A stretch of 40,335 nt of DNA. Origin: Oligoflexales bacterium (GTDB lineage: Bacteria; Bdellovibrionota_B; Oligoflexia; Oligoflexales; Bog-1112). Under the pieces are notes generated by a model that had not been told where the DNA came from, searched no databases, and was given only the letters and a program-made list of their open reading frames with translations. The stretch spans positions 1-40,335 of the forward strand of contig JAGNWK010000017.1 of the NCBI GenBank assembly GCA_017985985.1, read 5' to 3'. Below, in pieces: positions 23,428 through 31,425 of this stretch (positions are counted from its first letter, which is position 1; every line of letters begins with the position of its first letter). The translations under genes were made by a program, and so were the position numbers.

Positions 23428-23775
23428 CTGTCTGTTCATTTCTAACTCGATACCCCTCGACGGAGCCTGCCCTGAGCAAAGTCGAATGGGCTCGGGGTGA
23501 CGGGGTCTGAAGGCCCTGTCTTACTTAAGTTACTTAAGGCCCCGTCACCTACGTTCCAATTTCGTCATTGCGAGGAGCGGTAGGCGACGAAGCAATCTTG
23601 TCTTTACACGGAGATTGCTTCGCTTCGCTCGCAATGACGAGGTTTTAAGGCCCCGTCTCACTTAAGGCCCCGTCTCACTTAAGGTCCCGTCTCACTTAAG
23701 GCCCCGTCACCCTGAGCGAAGTCCACCGCAGGTGGACGAAGTCGAATGGGTATCGAGTCAAAACAGAACAGATAA
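23428..23775. repeat. Composite palindromic element (outer inverted repeat, nested palindrome, 17-bp tandem repeat)
   Basis: In the 663-bp gap between rsfS and flgF, 23308-23427 shows nothing distinct. The outer element has an 11-bp perfect inverted repeat, ACTCGATACCC at 23445-23455 and GGGTATCGAGT at 23748-23758, extending imperfectly to about 25 bp (TCTGTTC..TTT). Inside are CCTGAGC(A/G)AAGTCGAATGGG-type arms. Nested at 23563-23640 is copy B of the dispersed palindrome also found at 1716-1810. At 23645-23710 there are 3.9 copies of the 17-bp unit TTAAGGCCCCGTCTCAC. No coding potential is seen. It looks like a MITE/REP-like element interrupted by a second one. Confidence 0.8.
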
Positions 23776-23846
23776 GTAACGATTTCCCCTTAACCGAATG
23801 ACATTGGCGGTCAGGTGTTCTCTCCTGGACCCTAGGCCTAGCTCAG

Positions 23847-23914
23847 AAAAGTCGGCCCATTGTAGGCTGCTTTTGGGGAGGACGCCAGCGGATCTTGAAC
23901 TTGGCCCGACTTTT
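23847..23914. repeat. Inverted repeat overlapping the flagellar sigma-54 promoter
   Basis: AAAAGTCGGCCC at 23847-23858 and GGCCCGACTTTT at 23903-23914 are inverted copies with one base inserted or deleted. The right arm is the -24/-12 region of the predicted promoter. It could be an operator or a structure limiting promoter access; no known protein site is recognised. Confidence 0.5.
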
Positions 23915-23917
23915 GCT
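23901..23917 (+). promoter_or_regulatory. Sigma-54 (RpoN) promoter of the flagellar operon
   Basis: TTGGCCCGACTTTTGCT matches the consensus TTGGCACG-N4-TTGC(A/T) at every defined position except one (C for A), with the invariant GG (23903-23904) and GC (23915-23916) correctly spaced. It would start transcription near 23928, about 43 nt before flgF. Sigma-54 control of hook-basal body genes with an FlrC/FleR-type activator is established in several proteobacteria. No activator gene lies in the window. Confidence 0.8.
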
Positions 23918-23970
23918 CCTACCTTTACTGAGGTTCCAGACCTTATCTATCTGACACAGGAAGCCTAGTT

Positions 23971-24762
23971 ATGCTCCACAACATCTACACGCCCTTATCC
24001 GGGGGGCTTGCCCAGGAAAAAGCTCTTGAAATCATTGCCAATAATTTAGCAAATCTCAATACCGTCGGTTTTAAGGAGGAGGAGGTCACCTTCAAGCTCC
24101 TCGAACCAGAGCCTGAAAAAAACTATAAGGAACTGCTCCCCACAGATAACTTTGATCCAGATACTCGTGAGGACAGACTTTTTAACTTACGGGGAAATGA
24201 GGTTGCTTACGTAGGGGTTTCGGGGGTTTCTCGCAATGAAACTCAAGGCAGTCCTATCGTGACCCACAATCCTTTGGACCTGCTTCTGCAAGGTGAGGGT
24301 TATCTCACCCTGAATACAGAAGAGGGGGAACGCTACACCAGAAACGGATCCCTCAGTTTGAATCCAGATGGAACCCTCGTCGACAGACAGGGGCAGGGCA
24401 TTATGGGCCACAAAGGGCTCATTCACCTCAGTCCCGATCCCGTGGACATCAATCCACTCGGAGAAATTTATCAAAATGGTCGTTTTGTGGACAAGCTGCT
24501 GATCACAGACTTCGAAGACAAGGGGCAGTTAGAAAAAATCGGTTTGAACGAATATTTCTACAGTGGTCCTGATGAGGGGAGAATGATTGTGAAGTCACCT
24601 CATATGGAACAAGGAAGCCTTGAGGCCTCCAATGTCAATGCCATCAAAAACCTAACGAATATGATCGTGGCTCATCGTTCCTATGAAGCTTATCAAAAAG
24701 CTATCAAAAACTTTGATGGCATGATGGAAAAATCATTTAACACTCTCGGTGAATTGCGTTGA
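23971..24762 (+). CDS. flgF: Flagellar proximal rod protein FlgF
   Basis: 263 residues. The N-terminal rod motif EIIANNLANLNTVGFKEEEV (25-44) and the C-terminal coiled segment EASNVNAIKNLTNMIVAHRSYEAYQKAIKNFD mark the flagellar rod/hook family. The middle domain differs from FlgG, and the order FlgF then FlgG is standard. The protein forms part of the periplasmic rod and is exported by the flagellar type III system without a cleaved signal. First gene of the operon, 54 bp after the sigma-54 promoter. Confidence 0.9.
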   Translation: MLHNIYTPLSGGLAQEKALEIIANNLANLNTVGFKEEEVTFKLLEPEPEKNYKELLPTDNFDPDTREDRLFNLRGNEVAYVGVSGVSRNETQGSPIVTHNPLDLLLQGEGYLTLNTEEGERYTRNGSLSLNPDGTLVDRQGQGIMGHKGLIHLSPDPVDINPLGEIYQNGRFVDKLLITDFEDKGQLEKIGLNEYFYSGPDEGRMIVKSPHMEQGSLEASNVNAIKNLTNMIVAHRSYEAYQKAIKNFDGMMEKSFNTLGELR

Positions 24763-24793
24763 TGCTTTTGACCTTTAAAGAGGGGGATTTATT

Positions 24794-25573
24794 ATGATGC
24801 GACTACTACTCACAGCGGCAACAGGGATGGAAGCTCAGCAGATGAACATTGATACCATCTCCAACAACATTGCCAACGTCAATACGACAGCCTTTAAAAG
24901 ATCACGAGCCAATTTCCACGACCTCCTCTATCAAAACCTGAAGGCTCCAGGACAAAGTTCAACGACAGGAGCGATCGTTCCCAGTGGAATTCAGATAGGA
25001 ACCGGGGTAAAGCTTTCTTCGGTTGACAAGATGTTCACCGAAGGAGCTGTGCAAGTCACCGGTAACGAACTCGACTTCATGGTCGAAGGTGATGGCTTTT
25101 TTAGACTTCAAAGAGATGATGGAGAAATCGTCTACACAAGAGACGGTCACTTCAGTAAAGACAATAACGGTAGAATCGTTTCTTCCGATGGCTACCCCCT
25201 GATGCCTGACGTCGTTCTTCCACCAGATGCACAGAATCTTCATGTAGGCTATGACGGGACAGTGACCGTTAAAGTCAACGGACAAACGCAAGAGATCGCG
25301 CAAGTTCTCCTCGCTAATTTTATTAATCCATCCGGACTGGTCTCTCTTGGTGGCAACAACTATGCCACATCTAGAGCTAGTGGTGAACCCATCGTTGGGG
25401 TGCCAAACCAAAACGGAATTGGGAAAATAGGCCAATCACAACTGGAAAGCTCCAACGTAAATATCGTTGAAGAAATGGTGAACATGATCACAGGTCAAAG
25501 GGCTTATGAAGTAAATTCTAAAGTCATACAGACAGGCGATCAGATGCTTCAGGCCACTGCGAGTATAAGATAA
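24794..25573 (+). CDS. flgG: Flagellar distal rod protein FlgG
   Basis: 259 residues, the usual FlgG length (~260). It has DTISNNIANVNTTAFKRSRANF at the N-terminus (the 20-odd residue rod motif), the FlgG-type middle domain (DGFFRLQRDDGEIVYTRDGHF), and LESSNVNIVEEMVNMITGQRAYEVNSKVIQ at the C-terminus. Two ATGs stand in tandem (24794, 24797) behind AGGGGGATT; the first is used here. It builds the distal rod that passes through the P and L rings. The stop codon shares its last base with the flgA start. Confidence 0.95.
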   Translation: MMRLLLTAATGMEAQQMNIDTISNNIANVNTTAFKRSRANFHDLLYQNLKAPGQSSTTGAIVPSGIQIGTGVKLSSVDKMFTEGAVQVTGNELDFMVEGDGFFRLQRDDGEIVYTRDGHFSKDNNGRIVSSDGYPLMPDVVLPPDAQNLHVGYDGTVTVKVNGQTQEIAQVLLANFINPSGLVSLGGNNYATSRASGEPIVGVPNQNGIGKIGQSQLESSNVNIVEEMVNMITGQRAYEVNSKVIQTGDQMLQATASIR

Positions 25574-26436
25574 TGCTTATTTTCAATCGTTCGGTGTCGA
25601 AATCTGTTTTTTGGGGATTGCTTTGTCTGCTACCCTCTGGGCTTGTCTCAGCTTATTCTCTCGATTTACCCAACAACTCTTTTGTAGAAGAAAAAAGTGC
25701 AGAAGAGCACACAGATAAAAACAAAGAACAAGAGGAAGAGGGGGTGTATGCCACCATCTTAGCTCGTTTTATGAGTGAAGATGACATCCTTGAAGCATTG
25801 AGGAATGAAGTCAAAAACATAGTCGTGGCAGACGGCTATCGAATCAGTATCAAAAAAATTGTCCTCCCTAAAAAAATTATCGCACCCAGTTCTGATTTTG
25901 ATTTAAAGTTTGAACTTAGTGAACATCTCTCCTTAGAGAATATTCAGAAAAAACCCTATGGTTTTATAAAAGTTCAGGCAAAGATTTTGAAAGAAGAAGC
26001 ATCAGATTCTGATGCCTTTGAAATTCTTGTTATGCCAGAAGTCGAACAGAAAGTTCTAGTTTGGAAAGACAATAAAAACAAGGGTGACTCCATCGACATG
26101 GGTTCCGTCAAAGACCAATGGATTCGCTTTGAACCACATAAAGATAACATTCAATCCCTAGCTGCTTTTCAAGACATGAAACTTAAATTTAGTGTGACAG
26201 CTGGACAGGTTTTGAAATCTTCCCAGTTTGAAAAAGTAAAACTTATTAAACGTGGCCAAAATGTCAGAATATCTTTGCAGAGTGGCTCCGTATTGATTCA
26301 AGGACTTGCTAAAGCGATGAGTGAGGGTGGACCTGGTGACAGTATCGATCTTGTTTACCCGCAGACGCGAAAAGTCATAAGAGGAATTATCGATACAGAT
26401 GGCCAAGTTTCTATTCAAAGTCCAATGAGAATGTAA
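25573..26436 (+). CDS. flgA: P-ring formation chaperone FlgA
   Basis: 287 residues, somewhat longer than typical FlgA (~220). A signal peptide (VFWGLLCLLPSGLVSA) sends it to the periplasm. An acidic, poorly conserved stretch (EEKSAEEHTDKNKEQEEEG) follows. The C-terminal SAF-like domain is diagnostic: VTAGQVLKSSQFEKVKLIKRGQ, VRISLQSGSVLIQGLAKAM and GGPGDSIDLVYPQTRKVIRGII. FlgA chaperones FlgI during P-ring assembly. It starts on the last base of the flgG stop and hands over to flgH in the same TAATG fashion, so the block is tightly coupled. Confidence 0.88.
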   Translation: MLIFNRSVSKSVFWGLLCLLPSGLVSAYSLDLPNNSFVEEKSAEEHTDKNKEQEEEGVYATILARFMSEDDILEALRNEVKNIVVADGYRISIKKIVLPKKIIAPSSDFDLKFELSEHLSLENIQKKPYGFIKVQAKILKEEASDSDAFEILVMPEVEQKVLVWKDNKNKGDSIDMGSVKDQWIRFEPHKDNIQSLAAFQDMKLKFSVTAGQVLKSSQFEKVKLIKRGQNVRISLQSGSVLIQGLAKAMSEGGPGDSIDLVYPQTRKVIRGIIDTDGQVSIQSPMRM

Positions 26437-27446
26437 TGCCTATTTTTTTAAAAATCAAAAAAAGTATCACCTTCCTGTTGTTTCTGTCGTTCCTAAGCTA
26501 TGCCTGTTCTCATACGAATACATCACCTCAAAAAAATAAAATAGGTCGTTTGCCAAACATGACAAATGTACCTGATCAAAACAAAGAAAGTACTAATAAT
26601 TTGTACGTCAAAAACAAAAAAATTGTTTTAGAAAATCATCAAAAAGTGAACAACAGCGGGAGTTTATTTGATTCCTCAAATGAAAAGAACTTTCTATTTA
26701 CATCGAGGCCAGCAGATGAAATGGGGCGTTTAGTCGAAGTGGAAATATCGACAAGCCCCAAAAGTAATCCTATTACCAGTCCAGCGGCTGCTGCAAGCGA
26801 TGCTGCGAAGGCACCTGCTGACAAAAAATCAACAGAAGATGAACTTTTATCTCAGTTCCCAAGTTTAAAACCAAAAGATGAAAATTCTCAACATATCATA
26901 AAATCTCTCAAGATGGAGATCATTCAAAAATTACCAAATGGCAATTTAGTGCTGATGTACCACCGCTCTTCAGACGCGATCAATGAAACCAACGAGATCC
27001 ATGTCACAGCTAAACTACCTGCTCAAAAACTGTGGGAGGGGAAACCTGTGTCGAACCAAGACCTTTTTGATGTCCAATTCTCTCAAAGTTCAGATAAAGA
27101 AGTGATCGCTAAGTCTTCTCTTTCCTGGGAGGACGAGTACACGCTTAGAATCAGTGGATTTAATGAATCTTCTTCTGCTCAAGCCAAAGAGTTAGAAGAT
27201 AAAAGAAAAGATCTTATGAATCTCAAAGATAAGTTATACAAACGAGTGATTGATTTTGGGAAAGAAAGAGATCGTCTCACTAAAGAACGCGATAAAATGT
27301 CAGAGGACAGAAAAAAAGATGTAGAAACCATTCAAAATTTGCAAGATCAACTAAGGGATATCAACAAGGACAGCAACAAGCCATCTCAGCCTGCTCCGCT
27401 TGCCCCAATTGTTCCACCGACACCAGCTAGCCTTGGGAGTAAGTAA
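26436..27446 (+). CDS. flgH: L-ring protein FlgH, divergent, with C-terminal coiled-coil extension
   Basis: 336 residues versus ~230 in the family. The lipoprotein leader LLFLSFLSYAC has C24 as the likely lipidated residue. A Asn/Lys-rich linker leads to the FlgH core: GSLFDSSNEKNFLFTSRPAD (75-94) then MGRLVEVEI where FlgH has GDIVTV-I, and KLPNGNLVLMY (165-175) with NETNEIHVTAKL matching the FlgH PNGNL block. An Ala/Lys-rich insert lies at ~114-133. After residue ~245 a predicted coiled coil (QAKELEDKRKDLMNLKDKLY to about 310) and a Pro-rich end (APLAPIVPPTP) have no counterpart in FlgH. The position between flgA and flgI makes FlgH the best call. Confidence 0.72.
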   Translation: MPIFLKIKKSITFLLFLSFLSYACSHTNTSPQKNKIGRLPNMTNVPDQNKESTNNLYVKNKKIVLENHQKVNNSGSLFDSSNEKNFLFTSRPADEMGRLVEVEISTSPKSNPITSPAAAASDAAKAPADKKSTEDELLSQFPSLKPKDENSQHIIKSLKMEIIQKLPNGNLVLMYHRSSDAINETNEIHVTAKLPAQKLWEGKPVSNQDLFDVQFSQSSDKEVIAKSSLSWEDEYTLRISGFNESSSAQAKELEDKRKDLMNLKDKLYKRVIDFGKERDRLTKERDKMSEDRKKDVETIQNLQDQLRDINKDSNKPSQPAPLAPIVPPTPASLGSK

Positions 27447-27449
27447 AAA

Positions 27450-28526
27450 ATGAAAACAAAATTATGTTTAATTTTATTTTTTTCCAATCTCTTTTATCCG
27501 CTTCTCCGAGCTGATGAAAAGCCATCCTCTGTTCTTGAAAAACCAGAAACAACTCAAACGGGTGTCCAAACAAAAATCAAAGATCTCGTCAACATCCGAG
27601 GGGTACGCTCCAATGCTTTGATTGGGTATGGACTTGTGATGGGACTGTCTGGTACAGGCGACTCGAAGGCTTCAGTAGCCACGATGAGGGCTGCTGCTGC
27701 CATGCTGAATCGACTGGGGATGAATTCCAAACTGGAAGAGATTCCTCCTGGTAATATCGCTTCGGTTGTGATCACAGCAGAGCTGCCACCCTTTGCAAAG
27801 ATTGGAGATAAAATCGATGTCCGAGTTTCTGCAAACAGCAACGCCAAAAGCCTAGCAGGAGGAACCCTGCTCTTCACTCCCTTGAGGGCAGCTGATGGAG
27901 AAATCTATGCCACCGTTCAGGGAGCCATGGCGATAGGACAGGCCAATGGCAGTGGCAACCAAGTGTTGACCGTTGCTCGAGTCCCTCAGGGGGGTGTCAT
28001 CGAAAAAGAATTCACCCCTCGTTTCCTAGAAAACGGTCTGATCACTTTGAGCTTAAAGCGCTCTGACTTCACTACTAATACCAGGATTGTTCACAGCATT
28101 AATTCCTATTTTAAAGGTTTTTATGCTCAATCTGTCGATCCATCCACACTCCGAGTCGAAGTTCCCACCCTTTATTTGAATGATCCCATTAACTTTATTT
28201 CTGAATTGGAACAACTTAAAGTGAGCAGTGATATCCGCTCTCTACTGGTCGTTAACGAACGGACGGGAACTGTCGTTTTGGGTAATGAAATTAGCATACA
28301 CCCCGTAACGATTTCACATGGAGATCTTTCTATAAAAGTTCAAAGCCAAGATAAGAAGGCTGGAGCTAAAAAGAGTTCTCAGTCGCTGCTTCCTGTGCAG
28401 GGAGCTACCGTTGCCGATTTGGTAGGGGCTTTAAATGCTCTTGGTGTAAAACCTGCTGATTTAACAGGTATTTTACAGTCCATGCACGCCGCTGGAGCTA
28501 TCGATGGTGAGATCCAATTTTTATGA
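27450..28526 (+). CDS. flgI: Flagellar P-ring protein FlgI
   Basis: 358 residues, family length. A signal peptide (LILFFSNLFYPLLRA) is followed by a short Glu/Thr/Pro linker and the FlgI core: KIKDLVNIRGVRSNALIGYG, GLSGTGDSKAS, NIASVVITAELPPFAKIGDKID and GGTLLFTPLRAADGEIYA. VVNERTGTVVLGNEISIHPV and the C-terminal VQGATVADLVGALNALGVKPADLTGILQSM complete it. It forms the periplasmic bushing around the distal rod. It starts 3 bp after flgH and overlaps flgJ by 4 bp (ATGA). Confidence 0.96.
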   Translation: MKTKLCLILFFSNLFYPLLRADEKPSSVLEKPETTQTGVQTKIKDLVNIRGVRSNALIGYGLVMGLSGTGDSKASVATMRAAAAMLNRLGMNSKLEEIPPGNIASVVITAELPPFAKIGDKIDVRVSANSNAKSLAGGTLLFTPLRAADGEIYATVQGAMAIGQANGSGNQVLTVARVPQGGVIEKEFTPRFLENGLITLSLKRSDFTTNTRIVHSINSYFKGFYAQSVDPSTLRVEVPTLYLNDPINFISELEQLKVSSDIRSLLVVNERTGTVVLGNEISIHPVTISHGDLSIKVQSQDKKAGAKKSSQSLLPVQGATVADLVGALNALGVKPADLTGILQSMHAAGAIDGEIQFL

Positions 28527-28909
28527 AAATCAATGCTAATCCTCCTGATCAGATCCTGTTAAAGCAGGGTGAGGCTGTAGACAAAGGGTCGACTGAACAG
28601 CGAGAAAAAATCCATAAAATTGCTAAAGATTTTGAGTCTATTTTCTTTGAACTAGTTATGAAATCTATGCGAAAAAGTATAAGCAAATCAGAGCTCATGA
28701 ATGGTGGCAACGCTGAAGATATCTATCAGGGTATGCTCGACTCGGAATATTCGAAAGCCATGTCTCAGCAAGGAGTAGGGGGGCTCTCTCAAGCAATTGA
28801 AGAGGAACTGTCATCAAAAATAGAAGCTCAAGCCAGAAAAATGGTGAGTAAAGTAGAGGGGCAAAAAGTTTACAGTCAAAGTGGCTTGTTTGAAGTGGAA
28901 AAAAAATAG
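28523..28909 (+). CDS. flgJ: Rod assembly protein FlgJ, rod-binding domain only
   Basis: 128 residues. It has the FlgJ N-terminal domain: KIAKDFESIFFELVMKSMRKS and GGNAEDIYQGMLDSEYSKAMSQQGVGGL, the signature of the rod-capping part. The C-terminal muramidase domain found in enteric FlgJ is absent, so a separate lytic enzyme must open the peptidoglycan. Single-domain FlgJ is usual in several non-gamma lineages. Translation is coupled to flgI. Confidence 0.9.
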   Translation: MKINANPPDQILLKQGEAVDKGSTEQREKIHKIAKDFESIFFELVMKSMRKSISKSELMNGGNAEDIYQGMLDSEYSKAMSQQGVGGLSQAIEEELSSKIEAQARKMVSKVEGQKVYSQSGLFEVEKK

Positions 28910-28955
28910 AGAATAGAGCTACCAAAGAAGTTAGATCTTCTAAAAAGGCTTTAAG

Positions 28956-29357
28956 ATGTTAAATAAAACTCAGAGCACTCCACCAAGTCCCATCAGTATA
29001 GCGGCAGAAGCAGGTTCAGCGAAAAAATCAAATGCTGCCGAAAGATCTGCCCTCAATCGTGATCTTGCTGACAAGTCGGTTGGACGGCCAGACGCAACCA
29101 AATCCGACTATAATGTCTCGCTTTCTTCTAAGGGGAAAGAACTTAAAGAGTCTTATGCAAAAGCTGAAAAAATAGCAAAAGACACACCCGAAGTAAGAGA
29201 AGCCAAAGTTAGAGATATAAAAGAAAGGATTAAAAACAACACCTATAAAGTAGATTCAGAGAAAATTGCGGATGGAATTTTACATGAAGCAATCAAGGAT
29301 TACATTGCAGCACATCCTCAAATAGCGGAAGATTTTATCGCAGGCTCGATGGAGTGA
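28956..29357 (+). CDS. flgM: Anti-sigma-28 factor FlgM
   Basis: 133 residues with a Ser/Ala-rich disordered N-terminus. VSLSSKGKELKESYAKAEKIAKDTPEVREAKV precedes the sigma-28-binding helices DIKERIKNNTYKVDSEKIADGILHEAI, matching the FlgM pattern D.V.LS..../..VREEKV..LK..I..G.Y.VD..KIA. Longer than enteric FlgM (97) by N-terminal and C-terminal extensions (IAAHPQIAEDFIAGSME). It would hold FliA until the hook is complete and FlgM is exported. It lies 46 bp after flgJ with no separate promoter seen. Confidence 0.85.
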   Translation: MLNKTQSTPPSPISIAAEAGSAKKSNAAERSALNRDLADKSVGRPDATKSDYNVSLSSKGKELKESYAKAEKIAKDTPEVREAKVRDIKERIKNNTYKVDSEKIADGILHEAIKDYIAAHPQIAEDFIAGSME

Positions 29358-29363
29358 TAGAGT

Positions 29364-29966
29364 ATGGCAGAAAACGCTAGTCATTCAGAGTTGCTCATCA
29401 ATTTCGTTTCCCACATGTCTAAAAGGTTAAAAAAAATAATCTCTTTATACAAAGAGATCGTGCTAATCATTCAGCATGAGCACAAGGCTATATCTGATCA
29501 CAATATTGAACTAGTAGAAAAAATTGTTCAGCAAAAGAATGCAAATCATCTCATGATCGAAGAAGAGTTTCAGGAATTTTTAAAAATTTATAAAAAATTC
29601 TATAAAAGCACAGAAGAAGTTCAAAACGAACATAAGGTTTTATTTTCCAACGATATTTCTACCTGTAAAGCTTGCCTAAGCAACGCTCGTTCTTTATTCA
29701 TCAGTGGATCCTATAAAGAAAAATTGTATGGGCATGGTTTGGATGATTTTTCAAAAATTTGGGAACACTTAATGGAGGTTCTCCAAAAAGTTCAACCCAT
29801 GATTGAAAAAAACAAAACAGTCATTGCGAGACTTATTCATAGCTATCGTGAAAATATTCGTTTCTGGAGCAAGCTTGAAATAGAAGGCCTTCTGCCCTAC
29901 ACCTCCTCAGGTCGTTGTCAGTCCGTAGCGGAGAGTCAGATATCACAGCTTCATATCAAGGTATAA
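29364..29966 (+). CDS. flgN: FlgN-like flagellar chaperone
   Basis: 200 residues, predicted to be all helical, with long amphipathic segments (LLINFVSHMSKRLKKIISLY, EHKAISDHNIELVEKIVQQK). It ends with a short basic/aromatic tail YTSSGRCQSVAESQISQLHI like FlgN C-termini that bind FlgK and FlgL. Overall similarity is low, and the call rests on the helical pattern plus its place between flgM and flgK, where FlgN is found in many operons. It starts 6 bp after flgM and ends 18 bp before flgK. Confidence 0.68.
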   Translation: MAENASHSELLINFVSHMSKRLKKIISLYKEIVLIIQHEHKAISDHNIELVEKIVQQKNANHLMIEEEFQEFLKIYKKFYKSTEEVQNEHKVLFSNDISTCKACLSNARSLFISGSYKEKLYGHGLDDFSKIWEHLMEVLQKVQPMIEKNKTVIARLIHSYRENIRFWSKLEIEGLLPYTSSGRCQSVAESQISQLHIKV

Positions 29967-29984
29967 CTTCTTAATGGGTCTGAG

Positions 29985-31409
29985 ATGACTGGAATTTTTC
30001 ATTCCTTGAATATTGGATCCGAAGCTCTGCATGTTAACCGGCAGGGTATTGATACCACTGCCCACAATATCGCAAACGCTCAGACAGAATCCTACTCTAG
30101 ACAAGATCTTAAAATTGGACAAAGAGATCCTAATTCTAAGGGAAAAGCCCTGATCGGTAACGGTAACTATGTTCAAAGCGTCGATCGCTCAAGAGATATG
30201 TTCATTGAGAAACAAATCAATAAGGTGAGCTCTGGCCTGGGTTTAAATGAAGGTAAGAAAAAAATCCTAGCAGAGATTGAAGGTGTTTTTAGCCCTGAAC
30301 TTCGATCTTCTGTTGCCGAAGAAATGAGTGCATTCTTTTCCTCGTTGCAAACACTGGCTGAATACCCCGAAGAGATCACAGTCCGGACATCGGTGAAAGA
30401 AAGAGGCGAGAATCTAGCGGCAGCCTTTCGCAGTGTCGATCATGATTTAAAAAGAATTCGGGGTAATATCAATGAAGAGCTCAAAGGTCTCGGCATGAAA
30501 GTGTCGGATCAACTTAAGAGTATTGCCTCGTTAAATTTAAAAATCAGAGAATTGGAAACTGGGAATCAAAGTCAAGCCAATGATCTGAGGGATCAGCGGG
30601 ACCAACTGGTGAGAAAACTCAGTGAAGCGATGAATATACAATACTATGATGATCAATATGGTATGACTACGATCCGCGGACCATCTGAAACTTTACTCGT
30701 CGACAAGGGTTCAGCAGCGACTCTTGACATCGCTCTTGGTGAAGATAAAAACGGTATGTATGACGTCCTTTATACCCCCAAAGATGGTGGAGTGATTCGT
30801 GATATCACAAAGGCGTTCAGCGGAGGACAATTCAAAGGTCTTCTTGAGTCTAGGGATCAAGTCACCAAACATATTATGGATCAAAACAACGAACTCGCCA
30901 GAACCTTTACTCATGAAATCAATAAAATTCATAAAGAAGGCTTTGGTTTAGGTGGTTTTGGCAATCAGAATGGTACTAACTTTTTTCAAGAAGTAGAAAA
31001 CCCAGAGGAAGCAGCTGCTCTTATGAGTATCGATAGCGCTATCCTCAACTCAACCGACGCCATCGCTGCTGCCAGCTTACCTGGAGCTGCGGGAGACAAT
31101 ATTAACATCAACAGAATGCTTAATTTGAAGTCCGAGAAACTCCTTGAAGATGGAGCTGCTACTTTAAATGAATTCTATGCGAACTCTATGGGAGCCTTGG
31201 GAATTCAATCTCAACGTGTGGAAAATGTTTTAGAATCAGACAAAATATTATTAGCCGACTTAAAGTCCAGGGGAGAGGCTATAGCAGGGGTATCCCTTGA
31301 TGAAGAAGCCACCAACATGATCCGTTGGCAAACAGCGTTTACAGCTTCTTCCAAAGTCATCACGACTGCAGATCAGATGCTGCAAACGATTCTCGAACTC
31401 AAACGATGA
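29985..31409 (+). CDS. flgK: Hook-filament junction protein FlgK
   Basis: 474 residues. N-terminal HSLNIGSEALHVNRQGIDTT then HNIANAQTESYSRQDL is the FlgK version of the rod/hook motif. The D1 helical region contains KVSDQLKSIASLNLKIRELE and SQANDLRDQRDQLVRKLSEAM (the DLRDQRD signature). The C-terminus MIRWQTAFTASSKVITTADQMLQTILELKR is the paired terminal helix. Exported by the flagellar system with FlgN help to form the first junction ring. Confidence 0.95.
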   Translation: MTGIFHSLNIGSEALHVNRQGIDTTAHNIANAQTESYSRQDLKIGQRDPNSKGKALIGNGNYVQSVDRSRDMFIEKQINKVSSGLGLNEGKKKILAEIEGVFSPELRSSVAEEMSAFFSSLQTLAEYPEEITVRTSVKERGENLAAAFRSVDHDLKRIRGNINEELKGLGMKVSDQLKSIASLNLKIRELETGNQSQANDLRDQRDQLVRKLSEAMNIQYYDDQYGMTTIRGPSETLLVDKGSAATLDIALGEDKNGMYDVLYTPKDGGVIRDITKAFSGGQFKGLLESRDQVTKHIMDQNNELARTFTHEINKIHKEGFGLGGFGNQNGTNFFQEVENPEEAAALMSIDSAILNSTDAIAAASLPGAAGDNININRMLNLKSEKLLEDGAATLNEFYANSMGALGIQSQRVENVLESDKILLADLKSRGEAIAGVSLDEEATNMIRWQTAFTASSKVITTADQMLQTILELKR

Positions 31410-31425
31410 TTTTTTGAGATAGAAC

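Noticed and set aside
23645..23710. Tandem 17-bp repeats as a possible CRISPR array
   Set aside because: Units are directly adjacent with no spacers, and no cas gene is present.
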